A program made the translations under genes and the position numbers. Shown one piece after another: positions 37,645 to 45,150 of a stretch of 64,000 nt of DNA. The stretch's first letter is position 1, and each line of letters opens with the position of its first letter. Origin of the DNA: Gemmataceae bacterium (GTDB lineage: Bacteria; Planctomycetota; Planctomycetia; Gemmatales; Gemmataceae); the NCBI GenBank assembly GCA_019636445.1, contig JAHBXO010000001.1, positions 124,001 through 188,000 of the forward strand. Reading direction: 5' to 3'. The notes under the pieces are model-generated. The model was not told where the DNA came from. It did no database searches and saw only the letters and a list, made by a program, of their open reading frames with translations.

Positions 37645-39390
37645 GTGATCCGCAGCCTGTTCGCTCTTGCCCTCTGCGCCGGCAGCCTCGCCGCCGCGGA
37701 GCCGGCCCCGCCGCTCGGCACCAAGATCGCCGACTTCACCCTCGCCAACGCCGCCGACGGCAAGGCGTGGAACTTCGTCGAGGCCACGCGCGGCGCCAAG
37801 GCCGTCGTCGTGCTCTTTCCGAGCACTGCCTGCCCCGTCAGCCTCGCGTACGTGCCGCGCCTCATCGAACTCGAGAAGAAGTACCGCGACGAGGGGGTGC
37901 GGTTCGTCGCCATCTACAGCCACGATTCGGACGAATCCGCCGACATCGCGAAGCAGGCGAAGCACTTCGGTATCCCGTACCCGACGCTCAAGGACGACGG
38001 CGTGAAGATGGCCGACAAGTTCCACGTCGAGCGCGTGCCGAGCGCGTTCGTGCTGGATGCCACGCGAACCGTGCGCTACCACGGCCGCATCGACGACCAG
38101 TTCTCCGTCGGCGTCCACAAGGATAAGGCGACGACGCGCGAGCTGGCGAACGCGATCGATTCCATCCTCGAAGGCTCCGACGTGCGCGTGCCCTCCACGA
38201 CGACCAGCGGGTGCAAGCTGACGCGGGAGAAGCCGGTCGCCAACTCCGGCCCGCTCGTCACGTACACGAAGGACGTCGCCCGGATTCTTCAGGCGAAGTG
38301 CCAGGACTGCCACCGCGCCGGCGAGGCGGCGCCGTTCGCGCTCGACAGCTACAAGGCCGCGAAGAGCTGGGCCGGCATGATGCGCGAGGTCGTCGCCGAC
38401 GACGTGATGCCCCCGTGGCACGCCGACGCCGCGTTCGGCCACTTCAAGAACGATCGCCGCCTGACGCCCGAAGACAAGGCCACGCTGCTGAAGTGGATCG
38501 ATCAGGGTTGCCCCGAAGGCAGCGCCAAGGACCAGCCGCAGCCGCGCCAGTTCCTCGACGGCTGGCGGCTGCCCCGCGAGCCGGACGTCGTGCTCAAGAT
38601 GCAGAAGCCGGTCAAGGTGCCGGCGAGTTCGTTCCTCGGCATCGGTGTGCCGTACCAGTATGTGCCGGTCGGCGAACCGCTGGCCGAGGACACCTGGGTG
38701 GAAGCGGTGGAAGTGCGGCCGGAATACCGCGCCGTCGTCCACCACATCATCTGCTTCATCATCCCGCCGGGCGGCACGATCTTCGACGTCGCCGGCCGCG
38801 ACTTCGGCCGGCACATGCTCGGCGCGTACGTCCCCGGCGACGCGCCGGTCGTGATGCCCCCGGGCCATGCGCGCAAGATCCCGAAGGGGTCGCAGCTGAT
38901 GTTCGAGATGCACTACACGCCCAACGGCAAGGCCGGGCCCGATCAATCCATGATCGGCCTGTGCCTCGCCAAGGGGCCGCCGAAGCACGAGATCCAGAAC
39001 GCGTCCATCATGAACGGCCGCTTCCGCATCCCGCCGGGCGATCCGAACTTCGAGGTGAAGTCGGTCAAGGAGTTCCCGAAGGACACGCGGCTGTTCATCT
39101 TCACGCCGCACATGCACGTCCGCGGCAAGGCGTTCAAGATGGAACTCGTGGGCAAGGACGGGTCTCGCGAGGTGCTGCTGAATGTGCCGAAATACGACTT
39201 CAACTGGCAGGCGAACTACGAGCTGGCGAAGCCGAAGGACATCCCCGCCGGCTCGAAGATCGAGTGCACGGCCTGGTACGACAACTCGAAGGCGAACCCG
39301 TCGAACCCCGACCCAAGCGCGACGGTGCGCTGGGGCAATCAGACGTGGCAGGAGATGATGATCGGCTTCGTGGTGTTCACGGAGAAGTGA
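37645..39390 (+). CDS. Redoxin - cytochrome c - copper monooxygenase-like fusion
   Basis: 581 residues from a GTG start with GGAGA upstream; signal peptide MIRSLFALALCAGSLAAAEP. Residues about 25-185 form a thioredoxin/AhpC-like domain with a single Cys in FPSTACPVSLAY. Then comes a heme c motif CQDCH (CXXCH) near residue 225, with MPPWH a likely ligand region. The last 300 residues resemble the copper type II ascorbate-dependent monooxygenase fold: VVHHIICFI, HMLGAYVPG, MFEMHYTPNG and TPHMHVRGKAF supply the His/Met copper ligands. Periplasmic. Fusions of this order are found in planctomycetes. The substrate is unknown. Confidence 0.85.
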   Translation: MIRSLFALALCAGSLAAAEPAPPLGTKIADFTLANAADGKAWNFVEATRGAKAVVVLFPSTACPVSLAYVPRLIELEKKYRDEGVRFVAIYSHDSDESADIAKQAKHFGIPYPTLKDDGVKMADKFHVERVPSAFVLDATRTVRYHGRIDDQFSVGVHKDKATTRELANAIDSILEGSDVRVPSTTTSGCKLTREKPVANSGPLVTYTKDVARILQAKCQDCHRAGEAAPFALDSYKAAKSWAGMMREVVADDVMPPWHADAAFGHFKNDRRLTPEDKATLLKWIDQGCPEGSAKDQPQPRQFLDGWRLPREPDVVLKMQKPVKVPASSFLGIGVPYQYVPVGEPLAEDTWVEAVEVRPEYRAVVHHIICFIIPPGGTIFDVAGRDFGRHMLGAYVPGDAPVVMPPGHARKIPKGSQLMFEMHYTPNGKAGPDQSMIGLCLAKGPPKHEIQNASIMNGRFRIPPGDPNFEVKSVKEFPKDTRLFIFTPHMHVRGKAFKMELVGKDGSREVLLNVPKYDFNWQANYELAKPKDIPAGSKIECTAWYDNSKANPSNPDPSATVRWGNQTWQEMMIGFVVFTEK

Positions 39391-39474
39391 TCGGCTCCGC
39401 CGTTTCGGTCCGCATGGCCGCGATTCCCCGCGGACCGTAAGAACACTTCCGACCCATCATCGAGGACGAAGGAC

Positions 39475-40824
39475 ATGGCGGAATCGCTAGGGATAGCGCT
39501 CGTCGGCTGCGGGACCGTCGGTACCGGGGTCGCCCGAATTCTCACCGAACACGCCGGCCGCATGACCGCCCGCGCTGGGGGCCGATCCCTCGTCCTCCGC
39601 CATCTCGTCGTGCGCGACCGCGCGAAGCCGCGGGACGTTGTCGTTCCCGGCGCGACGGTTGGCACCGACTGGCGCGCCGCCGTCGCCGACCCGGCCGTGC
39701 ACATCGTCGTCGAACTGATCGGTGGAACCACGGTCGCTAAGCAGGTCGTCCTTGCGGCGCTCGCGGCGGGCAAGCACGTCGTCACCGCGAACAAGGCGCT
39801 GCTGGCCGCGCACGGCTTCGAGCTGTTCGAGGCCGCCCGCCAGGCCGAGCGCGTTGTCTGCTTCGAGGCCGCCGTCGCCGGGGGCATCCCGATCATTCGC
39901 GCCCTCGGGGAGAGCCTTGCGGCGAACCAGATCACCGGCATCCAGGGCATCCTCAACGGCACGTCGAACTTCATCCTCAGCGCCATGGCGGAGAGTGGCA
40001 CGAGCTACGCCGACGCGCTCAAGGAAGCCCAGCGCCTCGGCTACGCGGAGGCCGACCCGACGCTCGACGTCGACGGCTCCGACGCGGCGCACAAGCTCGC
40101 CGTGCTGGCGCAGATCGCCTTCGGCGTCACGGCGCAACCCGGCGACATCGAGAAGCAAGGCATCGCCGGCATCGACGCGATGGACACGCGCTTCGCCGCC
40201 GAACTGGGCTACACGATCAAGCTGCTGGCGGAGGCGTGGGTGGCGGACAAGACGGTGGCGCTGCACGTGGCGCCGGTGCTCCTGCGCCGCACCGATCCGC
40301 TGGCGCAGGTGCGCGGGGCGTACAACGCGGTGCTCGTGACCGGCGACGTGGTGGGCGAGACGCTGTTCCAGGGGGCGGGCGCGGGGATGATGCCGACGGC
40401 GTCGTCGGTGGTGGCGGACATCCTGGACATCGCGGTGGGCCGGGCGCAGAAGACGTTCGCGGCGGCGAAGCTGTGGAGCGGGAAGACGGAGTTCGCGCTG
40501 GCGCCGTCGGACAAGGTGCGTTCGCGGTTCTATCTGCGGGCGCTGGTGCGGGACGAGCCGGGGGTGCTGGCGGACGTGTGCCGGTGCCTGGCGAACGAGC
40601 GGATCAGCATCGCGTCGATCATCCAGCACGAAGCAGTCGAGAGTCCGGCCCTGTCAGCGGAGCTTCCCGCGGGCCGGACGGGCGAAGGCCAACCGATCTT
40701 GATGGTGCCGCTGGTGATCATGACGCACGTGGCCGAGACCGGCCGCTTCCGCGCCGCCGCGAAGGCGCTCGCGAAGCTCCCCGGCGTGTGCGGCCCGGCG
40801 GTGTTCTTCTCGGTGGACGACTGA
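39475..40824 (+). CDS. hom: Homoserine dehydrogenase
   Basis: 449 residues. Reduces aspartate semialdehyde to homoserine on the way to threonine and methionine. NAD(P) site VGCGTVGTGVA near the start, catalytic region KHVVTANKALLAAHG, GILNGTSNFILS, and GYAEADPTLDVDGSDAAHKLAVLAQIAFG. A C-terminal ACT domain (LRALVRDEPGVLADVCRCLANERISIASIIQHEAVE) gives allosteric control, usually by threonine. Between that and PLVIMTHVAETG is an extra segment (SPALSAELPAGRTGEGQPIL) encoded partly by a palindromic element, not seen in typical family members. Confidence 0.92.
   Translation: MAESLGIALVGCGTVGTGVARILTEHAGRMTARAGGRSLVLRHLVVRDRAKPRDVVVPGATVGTDWRAAVADPAVHIVVELIGGTTVAKQVVLAALAAGKHVVTANKALLAAHGFELFEAARQAERVVCFEAAVAGGIPIIRALGESLAANQITGIQGILNGTSNFILSAMAESGTSYADALKEAQRLGYAEADPTLDVDGSDAAHKLAVLAQIAFGVTAQPGDIEKQGIAGIDAMDTRFAAELGYTIKLLAEAWVADKTVALHVAPVLLRRTDPLAQVRGAYNAVLVTGDVVGETLFQGAGAGMMPTASSVVADILDIAVGRAQKTFAAAKLWSGKTEFALAPSDKVRSRFYLRALVRDEPGVLADVCRCLANERISIASIIQHEAVESPALSAELPAGRTGEGQPILMVPLVIMTHVAETGRFRAAAKALAKLPGVCGPAVFFSVDD
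40643..40679 (+). repeat. Coding palindromic hairpin element inside hom
   Basis: Stem 40643-40651 (GTCCGGCCC) pairs exactly with 40671-40679; the loop is TGTCAGCGGAGCTTCCCGC. The loop is nearly identical to that of the portal-protease intergenic copy (minus strand of 9948-9984), while three stem base pairs differ and are compensated. It is read in frame as part of the hom ACT domain. Confidence 0.75.
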
Positions 40825-40839
40825 GTGGTGGATAGAATG

Positions 40840-40868
40840 AAAAAACCCTCCGGATTGCTCCAGAGGGT
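40840..40868 (-). terminator. Minus-strand intrinsic terminator-like hairpin with GCAA loop
   Basis: Read on the minus strand, a 10-bp stem (ACCCTCTGGA with TCCGGAGGGT) closed by a GCAA tetraloop is followed by six Ts (complement of 40840-40845). One pair is a G-U wobble on the minus-strand RNA but a C-A mismatch on the plus strand, which favours minus-strand function. It lies between two plus-strand genes. A second small hairpin (CCACGG/CCGTGG) follows at 40873-40890. Confidence 0.6.
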
Positions 40869-40929
40869 TGGGCCACGGCTCTCACCGTGGGGTTGTAGTT
40901 GCTTCATATCCTACCCTTTGGTCATCGGC

Positions 40930-41589
40930 TTGACAACTCCAATCGATGAGCAAATTCTCGAATCCGCGACAAAAGTCGTCAGAGCCTGTGTTTACATCGA
41001 CGGTTTCAATTTGTTTTACGGAATGAAGGCCTCCAATTTTCGTCGGTATTACTGGCTCAATCTGGAAACGATGGCGCTGGGGTTGCCAAGCCAAGCCAAT
41101 ACCGAGGTCCAACGAGTCAAATACTTTACCGCGAGAATCACAGGCAATCCGCTCAAGCACGAACGCCAAGCGGTGTATCTGGACGCATTATCGACTTGTC
41201 GGTTGGTCAGTGTGTACGAGGGAAATTATTTGTCCGAACCCAATGATTGTCAGCATTGCCACTCGCGGCGCCCGGTCATGAAGGAGAAACAGACGGACAC
41301 GAATATCGCGACGGAGATCGTCAGCGATGCCTATCTCGACAGTTGGGATCTGGCCTACCTGATTTCGGGCGATTCCGATTTGGTGCCGCCCGTGCGTTTG
41401 GTCAAGGCGCGATTTCCTCTGAAAAAGGTCATCATCGTCAGTCCGCCAAGTCGGAGTTCGCGGGAATTGATCTCGATTTTCGGCAGTCATTTGTGGCTCA
41501 ACGAAGATCGACTGCGCAAGCATCAGTTTCCGGAAGAGGTCGTGACCGCGGCTGGGTTTCGATTGCAGCGGCCAGAAAAATGGAACTGA
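40930..41589 (+). CDS. NYN-domain (LabA/DUF88-like) putative RNase
   Basis: 219 residues from a TTG start; an ATG at 40837 with GGTGGA upstream would add 31 residues but runs through a hairpin, so the start is uncertain. The NYN/PIN-like fold shows in VYIDGFNLFYGM (first Asp), QTDTNIATEIVSDAY (second) and LAYLISGDSDLVPPVRL (third and fourth), the metal-binding acidic residues. A CQHC pair lies in the middle. Such proteins are metal-dependent RNases or RNA-binding relatives. GC content is clearly lower than in hom, suggesting recent acquisition. Confidence 0.75.
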   Translation: MTTPIDEQILESATKVVRACVYIDGFNLFYGMKASNFRRYYWLNLETMALGLPSQANTEVQRVKYFTARITGNPLKHERQAVYLDALSTCRLVSVYEGNYLSEPNDCQHCHSRRPVMKEKQTDTNIATEIVSDAYLDSWDLAYLISGDSDLVPPVRLVKARFPLKKVIIVSPPSRSSRELISIFGSHLWLNEDRLRKHQFPEEVVTAAGFRLQRPEKWN

Positions 41590-41606
41590 TGGTTCGCCAA
41601 TCCGAT

Positions 41607-41864
41607 CTATTCCCGTCGTTTCCGTAGCGCATATCGAACAAAAGAGCCGAGGCCGGCGAATTTGAACGACGGATCGACGTAGTGTTCGATGACGTAGAAC
41701 GCAAAGTAGTAGGCCCGCGCGAAGGCCCAGATGGCGATGGCCAGGAGCGCCGCGAGTTTCAGATCCGGGTAGAAGAACAGCGCGAGCGCCGAGGCGAGCA
41801 GGCCGACCAGCACGAAGAGTCCGAACTTGATCCAGAGCAGTGTCGGGCTGGTGATGTCGGGCAT
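41607..41864 (-). CDS. Small two-helix membrane protein
   Basis: 85 residues starting MPDITSPTLLWIKFGLFVLVGLL. Two hydrophobic segments (residues 8-28 and 33-55) with FYPDLKLAALLAIAIWAFARAYYFAFYVIEHYVD between and after. A basic C-terminus (RYALRKRRE) would stay in the cytosol. No family recognised. It follows the 84-residue gene at 41887 by 22 bases on the same strand. Confidence 0.6.
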   Translation of the reverse strand: MPDITSPTLLWIKFGLFVLVGLLASALALFFYPDLKLAALLAIAIWAFARAYYFAFYVIEHYVDPSFKFAGLGSFVRYALRKRRE

Positions 41865-41886
41865 GGGAGACTTATAGGATCGTTGA

Positions 41887-42141
41887 TCACGATTCCGGCC
41901 AGACAAATTGCTTGGCACGGAGACTGTCGGGATCGAACCATTCGCTGGCCGATTCGCAATATCGTGGCGTACCGTCTTTGTCGATTCGCATCAGAATCAT
42001 TTTGCCCACAGGAGCGCCGTGCGGATATCGCATTCGGCCGGTCTTGTCCGCGATGATCTTGCCCGCTTCGAACAAGGTCAAATAGGATGGCCAATCGGCA
42101 AGATTCGAACGTGTGATGATGATTTCGTCGGGCGGATCCAT
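41887..42141 (-). CDS. Small hypothetical protein
   Basis: 84 residues, starting MDPPDEIIITRSNLADWPSYLTL. Soluble and slightly acidic, with no transmembrane segment. It includes GKIIADKTGRMRYPHGAPVGKMILMRIDKDGTPRYCES, a beta-rich part. No family is recognised. Base composition is lower in GC than the chromosome average, as for the NYN gene nearby. Confidence 0.55.
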   Translation of the reverse strand: MDPPDEIIITRSNLADWPSYLTLFEAGKIIADKTGRMRYPHGAPVGKMILMRIDKDGTPRYCESASEWFDPDSLRAKQFVWPES

Positions 42142-42210
42142 TTTTCGTGGTCTCCGAGTCTTACCAAGTCACAGTAACGGTGTCGTTTCTTCTTGTCAAA
42201 GACGTAGCTT

Positions 42211-42248
42211 CCGCGCTCGGCTCCGAAGACTCCGCCTCGCGGCTAAAC
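42211..42248 (+). repeat. 38-nt interspersed repeat, family A, short form
   Basis: Begins CCGCGCTCGGCTCCGAAGAC and ends CTCGCGGCTAAAC. Identical over 38 bases to 45058-45095 and, inverted with one mismatch, to 44959-44996. It lies in the leader region of the helicase gene. Confidence 0.85.
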
Positions 42249-42371
42249 AAAATCCCCGCGCCGCTCACCTCGCGCCTGCGTATACTGTCCTCACTGGTGC
42301 CTTCATCCGGGGAATCGCGCGTACGTGTTGCGTCGAGCCGGTCCAAGGCTTTACGCTCCATCCACGCGATT

Positions 42372-42403
42372 CCGGCGCTCGACGCCGGACGGAAGGCTTT
42401 TTT
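42372..42403 (+). promoter_or_regulatory. Attenuator-like hairpin and T-run before the helicase start
   Basis: CCGGCG (42372-42377) pairs with CGCCGG (42383-42388); nine bases later come six Ts (42398-42403), ending one base before the ATG. GGAAGG between them is the likely ribosome site, so folding could affect initiation or termination. Confidence 0.4.
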
Positions 42404-42404
42404 C

Positions 42405-44096
42405 ATGTCCGAGTCGATCGTTCCGAATTCCCCCACCGAAGTTGCCAACGGTTTCGCCAATCTGGGCCTCGATGCCCGGCTCATGGCCGCGCTCGCCACG
42501 CTGAACTACACGCAGCCCACGCCGATCCAGGAACAGGCCATCCCGCACGTGCGCCAAGGCCGCGACCTCGTCGGCATGGCCGGCACCGGCACCGGCAAGA
42601 CCGCCGCGTTCGCCCTGCCCGTGCTGCACCGCCTCGCCGAGGCGAAGGCCGCCAAGCAGGACGCCGCCGCGCTCGTCCTCGTCCCCACTCGCGAACTCGC
42701 GATGCAGGTGGCCGAGGCGTTCCGCAAGTACGGCAAGACCATCGGCCTGCACGCCTTCGCCATCTACGGCGGCGAGAGTTATTCCGAACAGTTCCGCGCC
42801 CTGAAGCGCGGCGTCGATGTCGTCGTCGCCACCCCCGGCCGGCTCGCCGACCACATGCGCAACGGCGCCTTCCCGCACCGCAAGATCGCCGCCGTCGTCC
42901 TCGACGAAGCCGACGAGATGTTCGACATGGGCTTCGCCGACGAGATCGAAGCGATCCTCGCGGGGTTGCCGGCGGAGCGTCAGACGCTGCTCTTCAGCGC
43001 GACGATGCCGCCGCGGATCGCGCGTATCACGGAGAAGTTCCTGCGCGATCCGGTGCGCATCACGGTGGCGAAGCCGAAGGCGGTCGAAGGCGAGAAGCCG
43101 CGCGTCCGTCAGACGGCGTGCCTGGTGCCACGGGGCTTCAAGCCGGCCACGCTCGCCCGCATCCTCGGCATGGAAGACCCCACCTCCGCCATCGTCTTCT
43201 GCAAGACCCGCGGCGAGACCGAAGACCTCACGCGCGTGCTGCTCGAGCGCGGCTACCACGCCGCCGCCCTGCACGGCGGTATGGAGCAAATGCAGCGCGA
43301 CCGCGTCATGAAGCTCTTCCGCGAGGAGACGCTGACGGTGCTCGTGGCCACGGACGTGGCGGCACGCGGGCTGGACATCAGCCACCTGTCGCACGTGGTG
43401 AACTTCCACCTGCCGGAATCGCCGGAAGTGTACGTCCACCGCAGCGGCCGCGTCGGGCGAGCCGGACGGGAAGGCGTGGTGCTGACGCTGATCGACCCGC
43501 GCGAGCAGTATGCCCTGAAGGCGATCGAACGCCTCACGAACCAGCCGATCCAGATCGCGAAGGTGCCGACGGTCGCGCAGTTGAAGCAGCGGCAGATCGA
43601 GCGCACGATGGAACGGCTCGTCGAAGTGATCGAGGCCGGGCCGGGCGACGAGTACAAGCCGGTGCTCGAACAGATGCTCAAGATGTCCGACGCGAACACG
43701 GTGTTGCTGGCGGCGATCCAGCTCGCTCACCGGGCCGGGCAGCCGACGGAAGACGAGCAGGAAATTCCGGAGGTCTTCCCGAAGAAGCCGATGGCACCGC
43801 AGCGGGACGGCCCGCGGGATGCGCGGCCGATGCATCGGGGTCGCGGGCCGGCGATGGGTCGGCTGTTCTTCAGCCTCGGCCGCGAGGCGGGGATTACGCC
43901 GCGCGATCTCGTGGGCGCGATCGCGAACGAGGCCGGCGTGCCGAGCCGCGACATCGGCCCGATCGAGATCGCCGACCGCTTCGCGCTGGTGGACGTGCTG
44001 GACGAAGCCTGCGACCACGTGGTGGAGCGCCTGCACGAAAGCCGCATCAAGGGCCGCAAGGTCGCCGTGCGCCGCGATCGGGCACCGGTGCGGTAA
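42405..44096 (+). CDS. DEAD-box RNA helicase with DbpA-like C-terminal domain
   Basis: 563 residues, starting MSESIVPNSPTEVANGFANLG after GGAAGG. Helicase motifs in order: Q motif YTQPTPIQEQAIP, I AGTGTGKT, Ia PTRELAMQ, TPGRL, II DEAD, III SAT, and VI HRSGRVGRAG. The last 85 residues (GRLFFSLGREAGITPRDLVGAIANEAGVPSRDIGPIEI) form a DbpA/CsdA-like RNA-binding domain, linking it to ribosome assembly or cold adaptation. Longer upstream frame excluded because it spans repeat DNA. Confidence 0.93.
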   Translation: MSESIVPNSPTEVANGFANLGLDARLMAALATLNYTQPTPIQEQAIPHVRQGRDLVGMAGTGTGKTAAFALPVLHRLAEAKAAKQDAAALVLVPTRELAMQVAEAFRKYGKTIGLHAFAIYGGESYSEQFRALKRGVDVVVATPGRLADHMRNGAFPHRKIAAVVLDEADEMFDMGFADEIEAILAGLPAERQTLLFSATMPPRIARITEKFLRDPVRITVAKPKAVEGEKPRVRQTACLVPRGFKPATLARILGMEDPTSAIVFCKTRGETEDLTRVLLERGYHAAALHGGMEQMQRDRVMKLFREETLTVLVATDVAARGLDISHLSHVVNFHLPESPEVYVHRSGRVGRAGREGVVLTLIDPREQYALKAIERLTNQPIQIAKVPTVAQLKQRQIERTMERLVEVIEAGPGDEYKPVLEQMLKMSDANTVLLAAIQLAHRAGQPTEDEQEIPEVFPKKPMAPQRDGPRDARPMHRGRGPAMGRLFFSLGREAGITPRDLVGAIANEAGVPSRDIGPIEIADRFALVDVLDEACDHVVERLHESRIKGRKVAVRRDRAPVR

Positions 44097-44242
44097 GGAA
44101 GAATTTTCACCGCGGAGTTCGCGGAGGACGCAGAGAGAAAACAGAAGAGTGGATTTCAAATATCATTTCTTCGTTTTCTCACTGCGTTCTTTGCGTTCTC
44201 GGCGGTAAATCTAACGACACATCCCTCGCGGAGACCTCTCCC

Positions 44243-44956
44243 ATGCGCGCACTCACCGTTCTCGTCTGTCTCGCGAGTTTCATTTCCGCCGAAGAGCCGA
44301 AGAAGCCGCGCTACGAGTTCCGCAAGGACCACGACCCGGACGGCATCGGCAAGTTCTACCTCAACCGCGAGATCGCGTACGTCATGGGCCACCAGGCCGC
44401 CGGCTGGCTTGACCGCCCCGAGCGCGAAAAGGAAGAAGACCCCGCGAAGCTCATCAAGGCCCTCGACATCAAGCCCGGCATGACGATCGCCGACATCGGT
44501 GCCGGCAGCGGCTACCACGCCTTCCGCATGGCCCCGCTCGTCGGCGAGAAGGGGAAGATCCTCGCCGTCGACATCCAGCAGGAGATGCTCGACATCATGA
44601 ACGCGCGGATCAAGAAGGAGAAGATTCAAAACGTCGAGACGATCCTCGGCACCGAGACCGACCCGAAGCTGCCCGAGGGCAAGGTCGACCTGATGATCCT
44701 CGTGGACGTGTACCACGAGTTCTCGCACCCCTACGAAATGACGGAGAAGATGGTGGCGGCGCTCAAGCCCGGCGGTCGGATCGCGTTCGTCGAATTTCGT
44801 CTCGAAGATCCGAAGGTGCCGATCAAACTCGTCCACAAGATGAGCGAGCGGCAGGTGATGCTGGAGATGGAGCAGTTCCCGTCGATCTCGCATCTGAAGA
44901 CGGACAAGTCCCTCCCGTGGCAGCACATCGTGCTGTTCGAGAAGAAAAAGAAGTGA
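44243..44956 (+). CDS. Class I SAM-dependent methyltransferase with a signal peptide
   Basis: 237 residues. N-terminus MRALTVLVCLASFISAEEPKKPR looks like a cleavable signal peptide. The mature part has the Rossmann methyltransferase motif I (TIADIGAGSGYHAFRMAPLVG), an acidic post-I end (ILAVDIQQEMLD), motif II (VDLMILVDVYHEFSHP) and ALKPGGRIAFVEF. GGAGA lies at suitable spacing. An exported SAM enzyme is paradoxical unless the leader is not cleaved or SAM reaches the planctomycete periplasm. Substrate unknown. Confidence 0.82.
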   Translation: MRALTVLVCLASFISAEEPKKPRYEFRKDHDPDGIGKFYLNREIAYVMGHQAAGWLDRPEREKEEDPAKLIKALDIKPGMTIADIGAGSGYHAFRMAPLVGEKGKILAVDIQQEMLDIMNARIKKEKIQNVETILGTETDPKLPEGKVDLMILVDVYHEFSHPYEMTEKMVAALKPGGRIAFVEFRLEDPKVPIKLVHKMSERQVMLEMEQFPSISHLKTDKSLPWQHIVLFEKKKK

Positions 44957-44958
44957 CC

Positions 44959-45095
44959 GTTTAGCCGCGAGGCGCAGTCTTCGGAGCCGAGCGCGGCGGC
45001 TGCAACAAGTCATACAGAAGCGCGGATCACGATTTCGACCGAAGTGTTGCATCCGCTCCGCGCTCGGCTCCGAAGACTCCGCCTCGCGGCTAAAC
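44959..45095. repeat. Inverted pair of family A repeats (137-base palindrome)
   Basis: The 38-nt family A element occurs inverted at 44959-44996 (one mismatch) and direct at 45058-45095. Between them a smaller TGCAACA/TGTTGCA inverted pair continues the symmetry. The unit starts two bases after the methyltransferase stop. Confidence 0.8.
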
Positions 45096-45150
45096 GAAAC
45101 CTTTCTGATCGACATCGGGTATCCTCTCCGCCACGTCCCGGAGTATTCCC

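Noticed and set aside
36823-39117. 764-codon minus-strand open frame opposite the redoxin fusion and the DUF6508-like gene
   Set aside because: Spans two convincing plus-strand genes and the gap between them; composition is that of a shadow frame.
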